DNA from: Pterobdella sp. o SKG-2022
Lineage: Eukaryota > Annelida > Clitellata > Hirudinida > Piscicolidae
Direction of reading: 5' to 3'
DNA length: 64,000 nucleotides
NCBI GenBank assembly: GCA_964035795.1
Contig: OZ038322.1
Span: 4,454,925-4,518,924 of the forward strand
This document shows, piece by piece, positions 28,000 to 39,115 of this stretch. A model generated the notes under the pieces. The model saw only the letters and a list, made by a program, of their open reading frames with translations, did not search any database and had not been told where the DNA came from. Position 1 is the first letter of the stretch. The number at the start of each line of letters is the position of its first letter. The translations under genes and the position numbers were made by a program.

Positions 28000-29375
28000 A
28001 TGTACCTATCCATCAATCCATTCATTCACCTATCCATCCATTCATTCACCCATCCGTCCATCCATCCACCCATCCGTCCATCCATCCACCCATCCATTCA
28101 TCCATCCATTCATTCATCCATCCATCCATCTATCCATCCATCCATCCATCTATCTATCCATTCATCCACCCATCCATCCATCCATCCATCCATCCATCCA
28201 TCTATCCATCCATTCGTTCATCTATCCATCCATCCATTCATCCATTCATCCATACATCCATCATTTCGTTGGCTTTATTTCTGTTCAAATATTCTTTTTT
28301 CTTTCTATCTCTTCATTCATCCAGCTATCTATTTATCTATTCATGCATTCATTTACTTCTTCAATCATCCATCCATCTACCCCATCTTTTATTCCTTCTT
28401 GTCTTTTTTTACGAATCATCTATCCGTTTATTCATCCATCAATCTTTTTATTTATACATTATCTATCCATCCATCCATCTATCCATCCATCTATCTATCC
28501 ATCCATCTACCCATCCATTCATTCATCCATCCATCCATTCATTCATCCATCCATCCATCCATTCATCCATACATCCTTCCATCTATACATCCATCCATCC
28601 ATTCATTCATCCATTCATCCATACATCCATCCATCCATTCATCCATACATCCATCATTTCGTTGGCTTTATTTCTGTTCAAATATTCTTTTTTCTTTCTA
28701 TCTCTTCATTCATCCAGCTATCTATTTATCTATTCATGCATTCATTTACTTCTTCAATCATCCATCCATCTACCCCATCTTTTATTCCTTCTTGTCTTTT
28801 TTTACGAATCATCTATCCGTTTATTCATCCATCAATCTTTTTATTTATACATTATCTATCCATCCATCCATCTATCCATCCATCTATCTATCCATCCATC
28901 TACCCATCCATTCATTCATCCATCCATCCATTCATTCATCCATCCATCCATCCATTCATCCATACATCCTTCCATCTATACATCCATCCATCCATTCATT
29001 CATCCATTCATCCATACATCCATCCATCCATTCATCCATACATCCATCATTTCGTTGGCTTTATTTCTGTTCAAATATTCTTTTTTCTTTCTATCTCTTC
29101 ATTCATCCAGCTATCTATTTATCTATTCATGCATTCATTTACTTCTTCAATCATCCATCCATCTACCCCATCTTTTATTCCTTCTTGTCTTTTTTTACGA
29201 ATCATCTATCCGTTTATTCATCCATCAATCTTTTTATTTATACATTATCTATCCATCCATCCATCTATCCATCCATCCATCTATCCATCCATCCATCTAT
29301 CCATCCATCCATCCATCCATCCATCCATCCATCCATTCATCCATCCATCCACCCACCCACCCACCCACCCATCTC
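28000..29375. repeat. (ATCC)n tetranucleotide block with embedded 393-nt higher-order repeat
   Basis: A long array of ATCC/ATTC tetranucleotides. A 393-nt unit containing the unique phrase TTTCGTTGGCTTTATTTCTG begins at 28261, 28654 and 29047; the first two copies look identical and the third is partial. Since 393 is divisible by three, overlapping frames of up to about 500 codons (Ser-Ile-His-Pro strings) stay open in all three frames. I treat none as a gene. Confidence 0.95.
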
Positions 29376-30785
29376 ACATCAAACAACACTCGCCCATGCA
29401 AACATCAACTTCAAGCTTTTCAAATATTCTCGCACATCCACATTCCTTCTCACGCACGCACACACACAAAGTTACACACCCACAAACAAACACACCCAAT
29501 TGTAAACTTTAAACCCACATAAAAAAGCACCACTGAAAACCAAAAGTAAAATCACTTTCAACAAACGGTGGAAGATTTCAAAACTTCGTTTATTATGGTA
29601 TAAAACCAACCAAGACACACGAGTAGTTAAATGCCGCAGCAAGCATGCAAGACACAAGAGCACAAGAACACAAGCGTGGTGAAATGTTAGTGGTCAACAG
29701 AGCATGGCTGAATGTTATGAATCAAAGTGGGACTTCTTTGTTGGACGAGTGACAGATGAAAAAACAAAGCAAACAGTTTAAAATTAAAATGGTGGGGGTG
29801 TTTGGGGATGTGATGCTAGGGTATGGATGTGAGGCTTTTAACTATTGTCATTATGTATTAGTGAGCCATTTACTTTTGATTAAAATCACCACACCCTTAA
29901 TTATAATCAGCTTTTTAATCTATTCAATCCAAAAATATTTTTTTGAGATTAACTTATGTCTAAAAGTTAAAACTGCGACCTTTTTTTCAACATCTGCACC
30001 TTAAACACTAGCGTTGAAAAAGTGAGAACAATATTTAATCGCAATTAACAACACAGAAGCCGCCCTTATAAGTTTACATTTAGTTTCACAAGTTGCTTTT
30101 TAATCCTTCGAAAAATGAAGTTTTATAAAAAGTTATAAATAATCTTTGGAATTTATGATGAAAAATTTCAAGATTGTGAACGAGTAAATGTTAACTTCCA
30201 AAAAAATTTAGCTATGAGAATAATTATAATATATATAAATATAATATTATAATATATGTGAATTTCTATTTGAAGACAATAATTTTTAGCTAGATTGGAA
30301 TATTTTTGAAAATCCCATCAAATATTTCGTATCTAAAAAAAATAAATATAATCTTTTGTAAAACTGCGAAGAAGAAAACTATGAAACGTTAGGGTAGACG
30401 CCACTACAATCATAAGAATTATTGAAAATTTCAAAACACAACCGCGTTACAATGTGTTTCCGCTAAAACTCGGACGACTGAGCGGTTTAATTGAAAGGGA
30501 CGCTTTCAAATGTAAATTTGTATTTGTATAATAAAAATGACGTCCATCAGATTTACTCATCGAGATAACGGCAGACTCCCTAAAAACGCTCAGAATATGA
30601 GTCGAAACTTCGTTGGACTTTTTAAAACTTTGATGGGAGGATTAGTGATCACCAGACAAAACTATTCGTGTGTTAGATTCATCATTATGATCAAACGTTG
30701 AGGAAAGAATCAGAAGTGTTTATTTAAAAACAAATATTTAAAAACGGTTCAAAATCAATTGATAAAACAACATCTAAGATGAAGA

Positions 30786-30985
30786 ATGATGTTTATAATG
30801 ATGATGGCGGTGCTGATGACATTCACAGTGACAACAAAAATGGTCGGATGGATGTTGATGAAGATGATGATGATGATCGAGAGAAAGATGATGAGGAAGA
30901 AGAAGATGATGATAAGGAAGATGATAATGAGAAAGATGATGATGAAGAAGATGATGATGATGGTGGTGATGATGATGATCATCGG
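30786..30985. repeat. (GAT)n-rich microsatellite
   Basis: Imperfect GAT/GAA/GAG triplets. The plus frame reads Asp/Glu strings and another frame reads Met strings. No conserved protein feature flanks it. Confidence 0.8.
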
Positions 30986-31600
30986 AGTTATGCGCAGCGT
31001 AGTGACGTTGATTGACGTTGACAGAACCTACAAAGTCTTGCCGAGTTTTATCGCCTGCAAACTTTGTGTGTGCATGTGTGTGTGTGTGTGTGCGCGTGTA
31101 AGTATTTGGGTATGTGTGTATATGTTTATACGTATATGTGTGTATGTATAAATGTATTTTTATGTATGTTTATATGTATCTGTAAATATGTTTGTAGGTA
31201 TGTTTTTGTATATTTTTATGTCTGCGTGTCTATGCTTTTTTATGTATGCGTTCATTTATACATTTTTATTTGTTTGAATACACACACAAAGATCATTGTA
31301 TGTGGCTTTTGAATGCTCACGTCCATAAACAGGTGGATGTGAAGATATAAAATTATTGTATCTGTTTGTTTGTTTGTTTGATTTTTTGTTGAATTCTGTG
31401 TTTAGCAATGTATGTATGCTATCTTCCCTGTTATTCTTTTCTTTTGTGTTATTTATATTTATTTGTTTTTATATTTTATATAATGTTTTCAAGAGCGCAG
31501 TCTGTGTGTGGTAGTGGTGATAATAATTGATAAACTTAAATTAGCTTGAATTGATTGTTTTAAAAGCAATTTTCGTGTTAAGAAGGCGTTAATATACTTG

Positions 31601-31606
31601 ATGTGT

Positions 31607-31690
<84 letters not shown>

Positions 31691-31712
31691 ATGTGTGTGT
31701 GTGTGTGCGTGT
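31601..31712. repeat. (GT)n microsatellite
   Basis: About 110 bases of nearly perfect GT repeat. Confidence 0.95.
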
Positions 31713-31944
31713 CTAAAACGTGCGAAGTTTTCAAATCTTTCACAAGCCTCTCTTGATAATGATAACAATTCCTATTAAAACATGATTCTCAATCATGCAT
31801 TGCAACAATATCTGATCTTAAGTATGGTTCTACAAACACTTATGTTTTCCCCTAACATACGCACAGTATTTAAATATCGTCCAAATCATCACTCAGCACT
31901 CATTCGTATACGTTATAACTTTTCTCAAACTATATTACTACCTC

Positions 31945-32005
31945 TAAGCGCCTTTGATTCATGTTCAATGTATGTGGAAAGCGCGCTATATAAATAAAAT
32001 GAATG
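31945..32005 (+). repeat. L2/SINE-like 3' tail
   Basis: The sequence CTAAGCGCCTTTGA followed by GGAAAGCGCGCTATATAAAT resembles the widespread 3' end shared by L2-type LINEs and the SINEs they mobilise. It is followed directly by a (TAAA)n run, as expected for a retroposed tail. Confidence 0.55.
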
Positions 32006-32007
32006 TA

Positions 32008-32136
32008 CCGTATAAATATAAATAAATAAATAAATAAATATGAATAAATAAATAAATATAAATAAATAAATATAAATAAATAAATATAAATAAATAAATA
32101 AAAATAAATAAATAAATAAATATAAATAAATAAGTA
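32008..32136. repeat. (TAAA)n microsatellite ending at the assembly gap
   Basis: TAAA/TATAAA units run up to the N block. The assembly probably broke within this array. Confidence 0.9.
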
Positions 32137-32336
32137 NNNNNNNNNNNNNNNNNNNNNNNNNNNNNNNNNNNNNNNNNNNNNNNNNNNNNNNNNNNNNNNN
32201 NNNNNNNNNNNNNNNNNNNNNNNNNNNNNNNNNNNNNNNNNNNNNNNNNNNNNNNNNNNNNNNNNNNNNNNNNNNNNNNNNNNNNNNNNNNNNNNNNNNN
32301 NNNNNNNNNNNNNNNNNNNNNNNNNNNNNNNNNNNN
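32137..32336. other. Assembly gap of 200 N
   Basis: Exactly 200 N, the same size as the first gap, so it is probably a fixed placeholder. Confidence 0.98.
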
Positions 32337-33217
32337 TTATTTGTCACATCATTATGTATATATAATGAATTTTATTATAATTTACTATTATTCTATAGAT
32401 TCTCTCTGATCATTTATAATAATGTGATTTATATATGTAACTTTTCTTTCTTGATGATTAATAATATATGTTTGAAGCTATTAAAAACTAATAGTGATAT
32501 TTAACAATGAAGCAATCAGACATATGAAACCTTAATAGATATCTGATGGTGTGCTTCTTTATATTGTCCTCATTGAATCCATTGCGTTTATGTGGAAGTT
32601 TGTACCGCGCTATAGTTGAAGTCTACGTCAACTTTTAGTTATGAGCGTTTAAATTTTATTTTCTCTTTTAATAGATTTCACTTTTCGCCATTCTTTTATA
32701 TGTGGGATGTGTTAATCATTAGTATTCATGAGCAAAAATGGCTATAAGCATTCATAAGACTTTCATGTTTTGTTGAGTTAATTTATCATTGGTGGGAGAA
32801 AACATTGAAAATATTTGTTGTCGAGATTGTTGCCTTTTGACAAGCAATCCATCGAAGATGAAGGCTTGGTCAGTCGCTTGACTGATTGCCTGGTGCAGTG
32901 AAGCTTGATTTATTGAATTATTTAATTGTACTTTTAACAGTTTCTATGACGAAAGAATGAGATGTTTTTATTTTGGGTGTTTCTATTAAGTTTATAGTGG
33001 TTGGCAAGTTGTACATGGTGGTTCTGATGTTTAATTATTTTGATGATGTGTGTGTGGTTGAAGGTAAGTTGATAGGATTAACATTTATCTCGCAATGAGC
33101 CAAAAGACTTGATAGATGGTTTGATTGTTGATTTGATTGATGGTGCTCAACTGATTGATTGCTTTCAAAAGTGAGTAATGATCGGATGCTGACTGATGCG
33201 GTTAAAAAAAGATGGAC

Positions 33218-33484
33218 CGGTGGGTAGATGGATGGATGGATGGATGGATGAATGAATAAAAAGATAGCTTGATGCGCCGATCGATGTGTAACGGTAGATG
33301 GATGGATGAATAGATGGATGGGTAAATTGATGTATGAATGGATCGGTGGATAAATAGGTAGATGGATGGATGGATGAATGGGTGGATCGGGAAGTGGGTG
33401 GATGGATGAATGCATATATGAATGGATGAGCTGGTGGATGGGTCGACAGGTTGATGGATGAATGGATGGATGGATGGATGGATG
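33218..33484. repeat. (GGAT)n tetranucleotide array
   Basis: GGAT/GAAT/GGTG tetranucleotides, the reverse complement of the motif in the 28-29 kb block. Minus-strand frames read Ile-His-Pro-Ser strings. Confidence 0.9.
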
Positions 33485-34879
33485 ATCGCTTGAAAGACAG
33501 ATAAAAGCTTGTTGGTAGATAAAAACTTCACATATTGGAAAATACTCTGTGTTAAAATCATATCAGACGAGATCACAAAAAATAAAAATTCAATATCAAC
33601 TCTTATCAGTTTTATTCTTAAAACTTTATTTCAAATCATTAACTAAAAATCCAGTGTTTTATCAACAAATAAGCATTATGTTATGACTTTTCTTTCAAAT
33701 CGTCGGCCCTTCACAGTACAAAAATATTGTCGAAATCCTTCTCTAAGTTATTTCAAAGGTGGAGATACGTTTAAACCACTCTTCATACCTTCTAAATCTG
33801 GCTTTGATAAGCCAAAAGTCTTCACATATAATTTATAACAAGAGTTTCTACGTTCAAACGGTTTTAGACGGGTATTTAAATAACTTTAAACTAATTCCGC
33901 TTGCTATGAATTCTCATCGCCTCAACCTCACAGTACGGTGGATTGATAAAAACTTGATAGAATTATTTTTGTAATATATGACTATAATAAAAATAATTAG
34001 GCTTATAATACTACAATAAACTTAGTAATATAATAGTAATGCATCAAGACTTATAACAGTATAAATTGTTACAAGACCAAAAAGCTCACCTTGGTAGACG
34101 AGTTTACCCTATGTGGAAGTGTAACAAATGACGACTGAGCAATCTCAATCAACAATTAATTTTTATTTTAATAGACTTTTAAGTATCCTTCAAAGGTCAC
34201 AACCACAACGACTCAAAACTAAAAACCTTCACAAGCAACACAACTGAAGCAACTAGTTGAAGTTTCAAAATTACAAATTAAACATAGCGGAATTGGCTAG
34301 ACAGAGAATGTCATTTATTTGTTTTCAATTTTAAAACACCATTCGAAATCTCTTTTGCGTTTCAAATGATTGATGTAGATGTGTCATTTATACAGGCCCT
34401 TTCTTTCTATCTATATCTCTCTTTATTATCATTCGCACTAATATTACTTTACTTCAATTTACTTGAATTTAAACTATTTCAATTATTAAAGTTTCTTTCA
34501 TCTTAATTTTGAATTTTGTTTGCCTGTAAGTTCTAATTAAAATCATATTTATCTTTTGGGATGTGTTTTCTAACGATTATATATGAAAAGATAGACATAA
34601 GTTTGTATGCGTGGTACTAGTATCTTCGTTATTGCAATATTCAAATGCCTGCAAAGTTTTTTCTTTGAAGAAATAATAAAAAATTAATATTTAATTGCTT
34701 TTTTAATTATTTGTTCGAATTGTTTTTAAATACAAAAAAAATTTTTTTAATATACTTTTTCAAAAAAAATATTTTAAAATATATATTTTATAATTTAAAA
34801 AACAAAAAATTAGTAACTAAAAATATTTAAAAGTTAAAACCTTTGATGTATTTTTAAAAATATCATAAAAAGCAAAGCG

Positions 34880-34940
34880 GGCCTGCTGTCAATCACATGT
34901 CAATCAGGCGTCATTGGCTGAAGTAGAAGCAACCAATCAA
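34880..34940. promoter_or_regulatory. Candidate MEIS-PBX site pair with CCAAT boxes
   Basis: Two copies of TGTCAATCA occur at 34887-34895 and 34898-34906. On the minus strand these read TGATTGACA, the known composite site for PBX with MEIS/PREP; the first extends to the full TGATTGACAG. Their starts are 11 bases apart, about one helical turn. An inverted CCAAT (34913-34917) and a direct CCAAT (34933-34937) follow. The island is GC-richer than its surroundings. No gene start is recognised next to it, so the target is unknown and function is inference. Confidence 0.4.
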
Positions 34941-37767
34941 AGCTCGCCGTGGGTTTTGCTGAATAATGAGCTAAATTTTTTAGCGCAAGTTTAATTTTTT
35001 AAATTAAAAAAAATTTAATTAAAAATTGTGAAATTTTGTTTTTTATTTCACTTTTACACATTTTTTTAAAATTTTTTTTTCGTTTTTATTATTTTTCGAT
35101 CGCTCTTAAGAGTTTTGTGTTTTTATGGTACGATTTTGAAAATTCATTTTTAAATTCTTTCAAAGTTATCAAATTGAAACCTAAATTTTTCACAATCATA
35201 AAACAAACCGAAAAAGTGTAAATTTGGAGAAATGTTCGGGGAGTGATGTTATGATATATGGCGGTTAGTATTGTTATTGTCTTGGCAAATCTTGTTTTGA
35301 TTTATGTTAAGAAACTAAAATTTTCAAAAATTATGACAACTTTTTAACCTTTTAAACCAATTTTTTATCACTTATTTTCATAATTACAAAATAAATAACT
35401 AAATTATTATTATATCAAAATAATTTTTTATTGAAACAAATATTTCATCAAAAAATTCCACCCGAATCTACACGTTGTTCATTTTGGAAAAGGTATTTTT
35501 ATCTTCATTTTTGCAATTATTTCTTCTACGTCCTGTGAATAGACGTAATTGCGTCCTGCAAAATTGCTTCAAATTCTGCATAAATTCCCCCACTCAACCA
35601 TTCAACCCTTTTTTTTTTGATCGAATAAACTATCTTAAAAGCCATCTTGAGGAATCTTTCAATTACTCCTAATGTTTTTTTGTTGCGCAGTCAACTGTGG
35701 TATCAACTTTTCGTGTAGTTCACTGCGCTGAAAGCATACAAATATTATAACAATGAATGAAATGCGCTATTTATAGAAAGTGTTATGCATTTCATAAATT
35801 TATGTAATTATAAAGCGCTAGAATAAAAATTGTAAACTTAAATCAAGATTCACACATCCTATCAGTCATCCTATATAAACCCCCCATAAAGACCCCCTCA
35901 ACCGAAAGAATCCCAACACACATCGGTAAAACACCGAGATTTATTTAGGTAAAATCTTTTAATTGTTTGTTCACATTTGTTTGTGCTTAAGTATGTGTGA
36001 ACGTCCCAAAATAACTTGCAAAAGACACCAAAGGTCAGGGTGCTAGCCATAGATTTAATTATAAGTTGAGTACGTCTTGTTGTACCGCTGTTTGTATTTG
36101 TGTGAAGCTGTGTATGTTTCACTCAGGTGTTGTAGCAGTCCTTGGAGAATTTCTAGCGCTTAATAATAAGTTTGGAACATCATGTATTTAATTATCAAAA
36201 TGAACATTCCCGCTAATATTTCCATCAGTTTTCAGTTATTTTCTTTGATAATCTTTCAATAAACTTTTAAATCAAGTAAATAGGACTGTATATAAGCACA
36301 AATCAACATCAAACGTGAAAATGCAACTACAGGGCCGTCCCACAATTTACATGCGGGCCTTTTACCTGAACCACTCCATTGTCACTTCTTGCCACATTGA
36401 AATATCAGTAATTTTGAGCATTTATTTAGATAATTGCTTGGAGGTTTTGCATTTCGTTAATTAGTTGAAGATTTGTGGAAATTATCGAGATTGGGCTTAT
36501 AACGGAGTGCAGGGATGTTCATACATAGAAAACAACACAGATTTTTAATTTATATTTTATCTTCTAAAGAGTTTTCCAAAGAGAGTTAGTTTTTATACAT
36601 AACTGCATTTAAAAGCGTTACCTTTTAAATATAAACGCAGCAAAGCTTACAAGGAGTGTAGGTATGACGGTTGATCGAAGACTTTTGACTGCACTAATTC
36701 TTACTTGATTTTCAACTATTAATAAATCTATCTTCATCAATTTTTTTTAGTTGTTTCAGCTTTTATTTCTAATGATATTTTTAGTAATTATCTTCTTATG
36801 TCTGCGTCTAATCGGGTACTTTAAATGAAAACTTTTAATGTTGCCTTTAAACACATTCTTGCCGTTATTACCTCATTTCAAAGATATGTTTGACGTTGAC
36901 ACTAAACTTATCGATAACCAAAGCTTTTTAAAAGATACATCTGGAAACTGGTGAAAAATTAAATAAGAATTAAATAAAAATTAAATAAGATTTAAATTTG
37001 AATTAAATTTGAATTAAATAAGAAATAAATAAAAATGTCTCTTTAATAGTTCCACTTATATTTTTATACCTCTATAACCCATTTTTAAAAAACCTATGAG
37101 AAAAAAATTAAATAAATGCTTTTCCCAAAAGCATTAAAAAACTCGTCAGATTTTTATGATATTCGGTTATATTCTTTGGCTTCAAAGGGTGGGAACGAGG
37201 TTAGCGTGTCTCAACAGTTGTAACTGATGAAGTAACTGAAAAGAGCTTTTCAGTAAAAGTTCATTATGAGTTTAATTAATCAATTAATTAAATTCAAAGC
37301 TTTAATTAATCTTTGATTAATATGGGGTTTAATTACCACTATAACGCAGTCCCCGCTTTGTGTTTTAGTTGTATTTTATAACAGAAGACGTTAAAGGCTG
37401 CATTGATATAGTCAAAGGTTAGATTAGTTACTGATATTATAAAGACAATGCTGATTCTTCATACAAAGCCAAGCCGTTTATAGCTGTTTTATTGAATGCA
37501 GACATATCTGTTTCCATTTAGTTTTACAACACTCTTTAAACCGCAGTTTAGACTTTTGCCACACAAGTTAAACAAAAATTGAAGGGTTTTAACTTCAGAT
37601 TCTTTCAGTAGTAAACAACATTACTCGATTGTCATTGTACCAATAGTTTGATTGTGGGGGCGTTCAGCTATTTTTGCAAGATGAGTAAAAGCCAGTCTTA
37701 ATCTCCTGATCATTTCAAAGTTTACCGCGTCAAAAAAAATCTGCATAATTTATTAACTTTGTAAAAA

Positions 37768-38345
37768 TTCGGATGGATTGATGGATGGATGAATATTTTG
37801 TGGAAGAATGCAATGGGATTTTTTATCGATTAATGAATAGGTATATGGATGGATGACTGAAAGGTTGAATGGATAGATAGATGAATGAATGAATGGATGG
37901 ATGGATGAATGGATGGATAGACGGATGAAGGAATAGATGGATGAATCAAAAGCTGGATAGATGAATGGATGAAAGGCTGGATGGTTGAATGAATTAGCGA
38001 ATGGATGAATGAAGAAAAGACTAAACGGATGGATGGATGTATGAGTGGATTCATGATTGGTTGAATGGATAGATGAATGAAGGAAGGAACAAATGGAAGA
38101 CTGGATAGATGAATGAATGGTTAGATAGATGAATGGATGGATGAATGAACGAATGGATGAGTAGATGAATAAATGTATGAATGAATAAATGGACAGATGG
38201 ATAGAGGAATAGATGGATGGATGGATGAATGGATGAAAAGCTGGATGAATGAAAAAAAGACTTAATGGATGGATGGATTCATGATTGGTTGAATGGATAG
38301 AGGGATATATGAATGACGGAATGAATGAGTGGATGAATGGATGAA
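37768..38345. repeat. (GGAT)n / (GAAT)n tetranucleotide block
   Basis: Nearly 600 bases of degenerate ATGGATGGATGAATGAATGG-type repeat. The 212-codon minus-strand frame reads Ile-His-Pro-Ser/Phe strings and is a repeat artefact. Confidence 0.95.
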
Positions 38346-38944
38346 GCCTAAAGAGATTGATTATAATAAAATAAGTCAACACAAGAAGCAATTATTAGAA
38401 AAAGATTTTCATAACATTATAAAAAACAAATTTAAAAAACTACTATCAAAACCGTTTATCATACAACATCTTCGTCGTCATCACCATCCCACTCAATATT
38501 GTCAATCAAATGGTGAAACGTTATACATTAATTGTATTTGTTCAACTCTCTTGGATAAATAATACCAACTAATAACAATAGCAATAATAATAAAAATAAT
38601 AATAACAACAATATGAACAATAATAACAATATTCAATAACAATAATTATAACATTAACAATAAAAATTTTGCTGATAACAAACTAATAACAAAAATGTGA
38701 ATGATTATAACAATTAATAGTTTAAAAAAATAATAAGAAATTTTAAAAATAATAATAATAACTATAATAATAATAAATGTAAATATTAGTAATGATCCTA
38801 ATTGTTTTAGCCTAGTTTAGTGAGGAATGACGGCAAAAATTTAATAGTGATCGATAATATTAACTAACAATCAATAATTTTTTTTTATTTAAATGAAAAA
38901 TCACAAAAAAACAACTATAAATTCTGATTAATTTTTCACAATAA

Positions 38945-39115
38945 GCTTTAATTGAGCATTTGACTAATTATCTAAGGTTACTGGGTTCGATCCCACGTGG
39001 GCCGACAATTAGCACCTGTTCCACAGTGTGTTTTCGCTACATTAAATTTTTAGCAAGTGCTTTGATCTATAAGGAAAAGCGCTTTATAAATAACGCATTA
39101 CATTACATTCAATCG
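38945..39115 (+). repeat. tRNA-derived SINE
   Basis: The left part contains GAGCATTTGACTAATTATC followed by GGGTTCGATCCCA, which contains an RNA polymerase III B box (GGTTCGATCCC). The right part ends GGAAAAGCGCTTTATAAATA, the L2-like tail used by many SINEs. The A-box region is eroded or 5'-truncated, so this is a dead copy rather than a functional tRNA gene. Confidence 0.7.

Larger units (their letters stand above)
25155..32136. other. Region after Meis exon 6: simple repeats, no exon found
   Basis: Expected to hold the homeodomain and C-terminal exons of the plus-strand Meis gene, but I found none here. It contains the 21-nt minisatellite near 27011, the long (ATCC)n block at 28000-29375, GAT and GT arrays, and a (TAAA)n run at the gap. 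Confidence 0.5.

Noticed and set aside
27996..29522. Overlapping frames of about 390-508 codons of Ile-His-Pro-Ser repeats
   Set aside because: All three frames are open because the ATCC array and its 393-nt unit keep frame; there is no splice context, domain or non-repeat sequence.
38960..39010. tRNA gene candidate from the B box
   Set aside because: The A-box half does not fold into a tRNA and the sequence continues into an L2-like tail, so it is a SINE.
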